Of a stretch of DNA of 42,438 bases, positions 42,001 through 42,438 are shown piece after piece. This DNA is from Bacteroidales bacterium UBA2939 (GTDB taxonomy: Bacteria; Bacteroidota; Bacteroidia; Bacteroidales; P3). How positions within the stretch are numbered: the first letter of the stretch is position 1; the number at the start of each line of letters is the position of its first letter. The notes under the pieces are model-generated. The model searched no databases and was not told the DNA's origin. It saw nothing but the letters and a program-made list of their open reading frames with translations. A program made the position numbers and the translations under genes. The stretch spans positions 95,383 to 137,820 of the forward strand of contig DECD01000022.1 of NCBI GenBank assembly GCA_002349055.1, in the 5' to 3' direction.

Positions 42001-42438
42001 GGAGCCAAAGAGGGTGTGAGAAGTGTCCGAGCCGCAGACAGCCGTGATGAAAGCATCATATTTGGCACCCATCACCAAATTATCCAACGTGACAGTGTTG
42101 GAGTAGACGGTCAGGCTGTCGCCCGTGCCCTGGACAAAGTCTTGACGGCCGTATTCCACGATAAACTCGCTGGCATTCGAGGTCCAAGACAGATCGATGC
42201 TGTGGGCAGCGGCATTGCTGGTGGCGAAGTCGCCGGGAGTGGGGCAAGCAGGCGGGTAGCCCACGGTGATGTCGTCGATATAGGTATAGTTGGTGCCAGT
42301 ACTTATAGGACATAGAATGGCCAGGAACTGGCCGTTGCCGGTATAGTTGGCAAGAGAAACCTCAATCAAATCCCATGTGCTGTTGCGGCTCACCTGGCCT
42401 TGGGCAATGGTGTCGAAAGTGGTGATATCGTCGGGATT
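33040..42438 (-). CDS. Giant modular T9SS surface protein (5' end outside window)
   Basis: The frame is open to the right edge, giving more than 3130 residues. Codons upstream of the first in-window GTG (42393) read NPDDITTFDTIAQGQ, matching its own repeats, so the true start lies beyond. By eye there are about nine jelly-roll-like modules (LPYTEDFE..., CWTKGTN, YSYAALPLM, YAYVDDI) alternating with 12 FN3-like modules (ATLHWT...YDVYVRAHCSA). Four InlB-B-like repeats follow (about 33300-34180; EGTTATLTAVANAGYRFVNW). Last comes a type A T9SS sorting domain (VNLYPNPATTMVTLTGIEGM ... RKLIVR, about 33043-33290). It is probably a cell-surface adhesin or glycan-binding protein; its ligand is unknown. 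Two modules (37168-37958, 37959-38760) are recent near-copies. Confidence 0.88.
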   Translation of the reverse strand, partial: NPDDITTFDTIAQGQVSRNSTWDLIEVSLANYTGNGQFLAILCPISTGTNYTYIDDITVGYPPACPTPGDFATSNAAAHSIDLSWTSNASEFIVEYGRQDFVQGTGDSLTVYSNTVTLDNLVMGAKYDAFITAVCGSDTSHTLFGSFSTGCEALTENDLPYFEDFESYGTGSSATINSCWKKGTNYSSTAYPYPYSTAAINGVRGLYFYSTSSYYSWAAMPAVDENVSMNTLQVEFPAKRYSSTSTTYKSVIWVGIAESVDALYSGGIDTLVTWIDTIDLTPLAVSAIQNNEVSFANYTGEGRYVVFYAPKLASGTNNIYIDDINLMLIPSCYRPTALRVDEIQANEVTLSWSPDSRTLNPSSWLVEYGPEGFLPGEGMYENAYDTTITISGLESGTRYEFRVSADCGSTVSDPRPIALATMCDPLTLPYYENFDNMAAYSTGDGTDMIGGAPLCWNVLGHTGSYIALYSTAAYLYGGSGYSIKFKSGTANTPNYLILPNFEMNISNLELAFQTRPEGTSASAGAFEVGYMTNPLIDTTFVAVEHYSYDDFSGAYEQRIVTFPEAPDGARIAMRHIPTGAGWFWFVDEIDVHSAPTCSGPQDIAITACNNEEATLVISDSNHVDNYIITLTVGDSLVNTITSTTETNILTDLTENTLYRVTVVTDCDDGTYTAALSTNFRTACNPVASTELPYVEDFENYTSGAANPISTCWTKGVFGTTTQYPYPLTTAASTGGMGLYGYGAAAICSYAALPLFETSIDQLTISFYMKRYGTASYQSRVLVGVMSNPNDTSTFEPLEDIDITSENPSSIHRINVSFLGYEGNGHIALFFPKATNGASYNGVYIDSVVVDNLPTCVWPNGLAVDSVTPTSVTLSWNGNASSYEVQYSRSNDFATIAGTTTVATTTATVSSLNNYTQYYFRVRSLCGAESSLWTMPVAAATLVDCGVNSINIVDTIGFGTSSSSYYAFYASSSYRTGFSSSIYTFQELNAMGLQTNNRINGIKLHSGATGGTIRKAKVYVKEVSLEGFSTQASSDTVDRATMTLVYSGDLVVPANSWVEIPFDSVFPYSGTSNLLVNLYHDTTCSAGVTFYYTNTTPAYLNCYGYRSTATAANNSATRTTSRPNMVFNMCTEIPGCVRPSEVAAAVGDTTITLSWVGNANSYEVVLSTASCNPDTATGVITLTTNTNSATIGGLEPTTTYYYYVRSLCGGLSGNSEWSVEGSATTACMAKALPYTENFESYTSGATNPIDPCWTKGTNNSTAYPYPYSTNAVSGERSLYFYGYRSSTTTYYSYAALPLMQDSVKNLSLSFNVRRYSTITDGYTTRLVIGVMTDPADIATFFPMDTLDLKTADALSVHGYEFFFNNYTGDGQYIAIYDAVPPLYGTATTCYSYAYVDDILVDHIPSCVRPTNVVASTIGETTATLHWTSAAANFDIEYGPRGFNHGAGTTLTSTADSIVLTGLTQGTTYDVYVRAHCSATDMSAWSFAYTFVTECGVNPLPYTEDFERYGSGAAFTIDPCWVKGTNSTTAYPYPNSANAVTGNRSLYFYATTSSNYYSYAALPLMADSVKNLMLSFNVRRYGTVGNTYTTRLVIGVMTDPNDITTFFPMDTLDLQQAAASSIHGYEYCFSNYTGNGQYIAIYDAVPPTYGGTSSTSYAYVDDIVVDHIPSCLRPTDLTISNITDNSATVRWTGNAPSYEIEYGPQGFNRGMGFMVTSNTDSIDLVGLQNSTNYDVYVRGICSAADQSEWSFVRSFATTCGPNALPMLFDPDNFATGTATPLPLCWTRTNNATGTTNYYPYIYSSSANAHSGTNVLYYYFYSSSGYANDELMAFPEVDTVNFPMNTVEVSFWAKSSVAGKPFMVGVMTDPTNVSTFQVVDTITLTTTSSEYFVEFTNFTGNGSYVALRGVMEGTSSYYIYVDDIAISTISACPRVGNLTAYNTTATSATLEWEDTVGYAQWVVSYAIDTAANWTEVSANSNPFVLTGLTPNTLYRYRVAPICPNGMTADWSREVARFTTSQVPATVPYSYNFEDAAEWNNWQTSSNNTVNWYRGNVARNNNTNAMYLSADNGATHSWNMNAITNAVAYRDIDFGSEVHSYQLDFDAYFGGTIAHNYDGIAVVLTDPATPVVSSSTGLTSPWGHVNNVGMGTVRHDTLWGQHTIYLDGVSGVRRLAFYHFNQATGANHPYENNPAAVDNISITMQLCERPGNLATVDATTNSAQITWSGNDTDMYQVLYRVQDDTNYFTQFVTGTTATLTGLIPATDYYWWVRHICTLTETDTLVSSYAGAASFTTACVVVSVIDTLFENFESYAAVAYNNATAGVLPNCWESWNTSTSSTPVYPHVTDSGSYSYCISGRQAITMTAGASTGNYGSDSYVRLIDIAEPTNTLTMSFWMCTESSSNGFLEVGYLTGSNYESNFVSVKHINASSATLHSGNGIQDATHGIFDTVSFANVPDGNYPICFRWNYTSSYFSVCIDDIAVWTSMAACVAPGIDTVTVTENTIEFNWEGATAQTYQVAAVAGAWTEPVNPTTVTGYTHTFTGLTPETQYTIGVRAVCAEGLYSDWAYRTVTTDIHPCAVPTALNATDVTFNSAILGWTAEEGQTAWQIHVSGEGMNDTLSVTTNPYTLSGLANGVTYTFEVRGVCSATNMSGWSTPQSFTTTTCGTPGAPTVGNVTAYNATISWTAPANASGNYELEYGLSGFSQGYGTLVPVTGATTTTLTDLTPSRGYDVYVRSICATGVYSGWSTVANFQTSQVDTSATYYTVSATVNDPLMGIVTGTGTYEEGATATLTAIANTGYHFVSWNTGDTTASISFTVTADVTYTATFAANAAQQYTITAVANDSTMGTVTGSGIYDEGTTVTLAASPNTGYHFVNWNTGATTASITITVTEDATYTANFEANDTSLTYYMVTANVNDSAMGSVYGGGEYAEGTTATLTAVANAGYRFVNWNTGDTARTISFTVTEDVTYTATFEALPTYTLTVTVNDATMGRVEGIPTEAVAAGTVVRLTAVANDGYRFVNWSTGETTATISVTVNSDMSLMANFQNVGIDEVANAKVNLYPNPATTMVTLTGIEGMATVTVVDMNGRVVTTVETQPAASDITIDVTGFAQGAYFIRIVGEQVNAIRKLIVR
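37168..38760 (-). repeat. Tandem duplicated module pair in the giant surface-protein gene
   Basis: Segments 37959-38760 and 37168-37958 each encode one jelly-roll plus one FN3 module and align over their length. Shared stretches include SVKNL-LSFNVRRY, TTRLVIGVMTDP and GQYIAIYDAVPP. At DNA level GTCGTCGACATAGGCATAGC occurs at 37459 and 38251, 792 nt (264 codons) apart. The other modules of the protein are far more diverged. Confidence 0.85.

Noticed and set aside
33823..42315. Several plus-strand frames of 200-620 codons opposite the giant surface-protein gene
   Set aside because: They are repetitive G/V/H/D-rich shadows of the repeat protein on the other strand.

Overview
The window is chromosomal DNA from a member of the Bacteroidota, most likely an uncultured gut or rumen-type Bacteroidales. 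The lineage call rests on several things seen in the sequence: -7 promoter boxes of the form TAnnTTTG with a TTTG or TTG element about 19-20 nt upstream; near absence of Shine-Dalgarno sequences except before rpsU; type A and type B type IX secretion (T9SS) sorting domains; Bacteroidota families such as DUF6266 and DUF3467; and OmpA-family porin-like proteins. No phage, plasmid, IS element, CRISPR array or rRNA operon is visible. Most of the window is core genome.

Layout. 1-1193 (minus): acpP and fabF of fatty-acid synthesis; fabF is cut by the left edge. 1619-4454 (plus): purN, a GT4 glycosyltransferase and an OmpA-like envelope protein, coupled by 1-nt and 4-nt overlaps. 4536-5789 (minus): a major OmpA-type outer-membrane protein. 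6021-7328 (plus): pgi. 7397-11467 (plus): a 1356-residue CUB/PKD surface protein with a T9SS type B sorting domain. 11603-13172 (minus): ssb and mutY. 13428-13981 (plus): rpmB and rpsU. 14072-15664 (minus): a peptide transporter, divergent from a Sua5/YrdC gene (15797-16360). 16347-18054 (minus): a phosphopantetheinyl transferase, a DUF3467 protein and a DUF6266 protein. 18210-19112 (minus): a secreted protein of unknown function.

From 32698 down to 19175 (minus) runs the classic information-processing superoperon: tRNA-Thr(TGT), tRNA-Tyr, tRNA-Gly, tRNA-Thr(GGT), tuf, tRNA-Trp, secE, nusG, rplK, rplA, rplJ, rplL, rpoB, rpoC. It has a consensus promoter at its head and an intrinsic terminator after rpoC. 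From 33040 to the right edge (minus) is most of a giant T9SS type A surface protein of more than 3100 residues. It is built of alternating jelly-roll-like and fibronectin III-like modules followed by four InlB-B-like repeats.

The least explained structure is a family of three intergenic elements (about 1437-1550, 11478-11580, 18127-18212). Each is a dyad from which RTAGG units run outward on both sides at 10, 11, 11, 11 nt spacing, about one helical turn. The centre geometry is the same in all three copies. One copy is a perfect 58-bp palindrome. The spacing of the units is kept better than the hairpin. I do not recognise this element. Other points: a DUF6266 gene carrying in-frame palindromes and reading 178 nt into the next gene, with an E. 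coli-like TTGACA-N17-TATATT promoter; a heptanucleotide repeat inside mutY; a G-quadruplex-type motif upstream of the tRNA-tuf-rpo promoter; and an SD-like sequence only at rpsU, which fits known bS21 autoregulation in this phylum.
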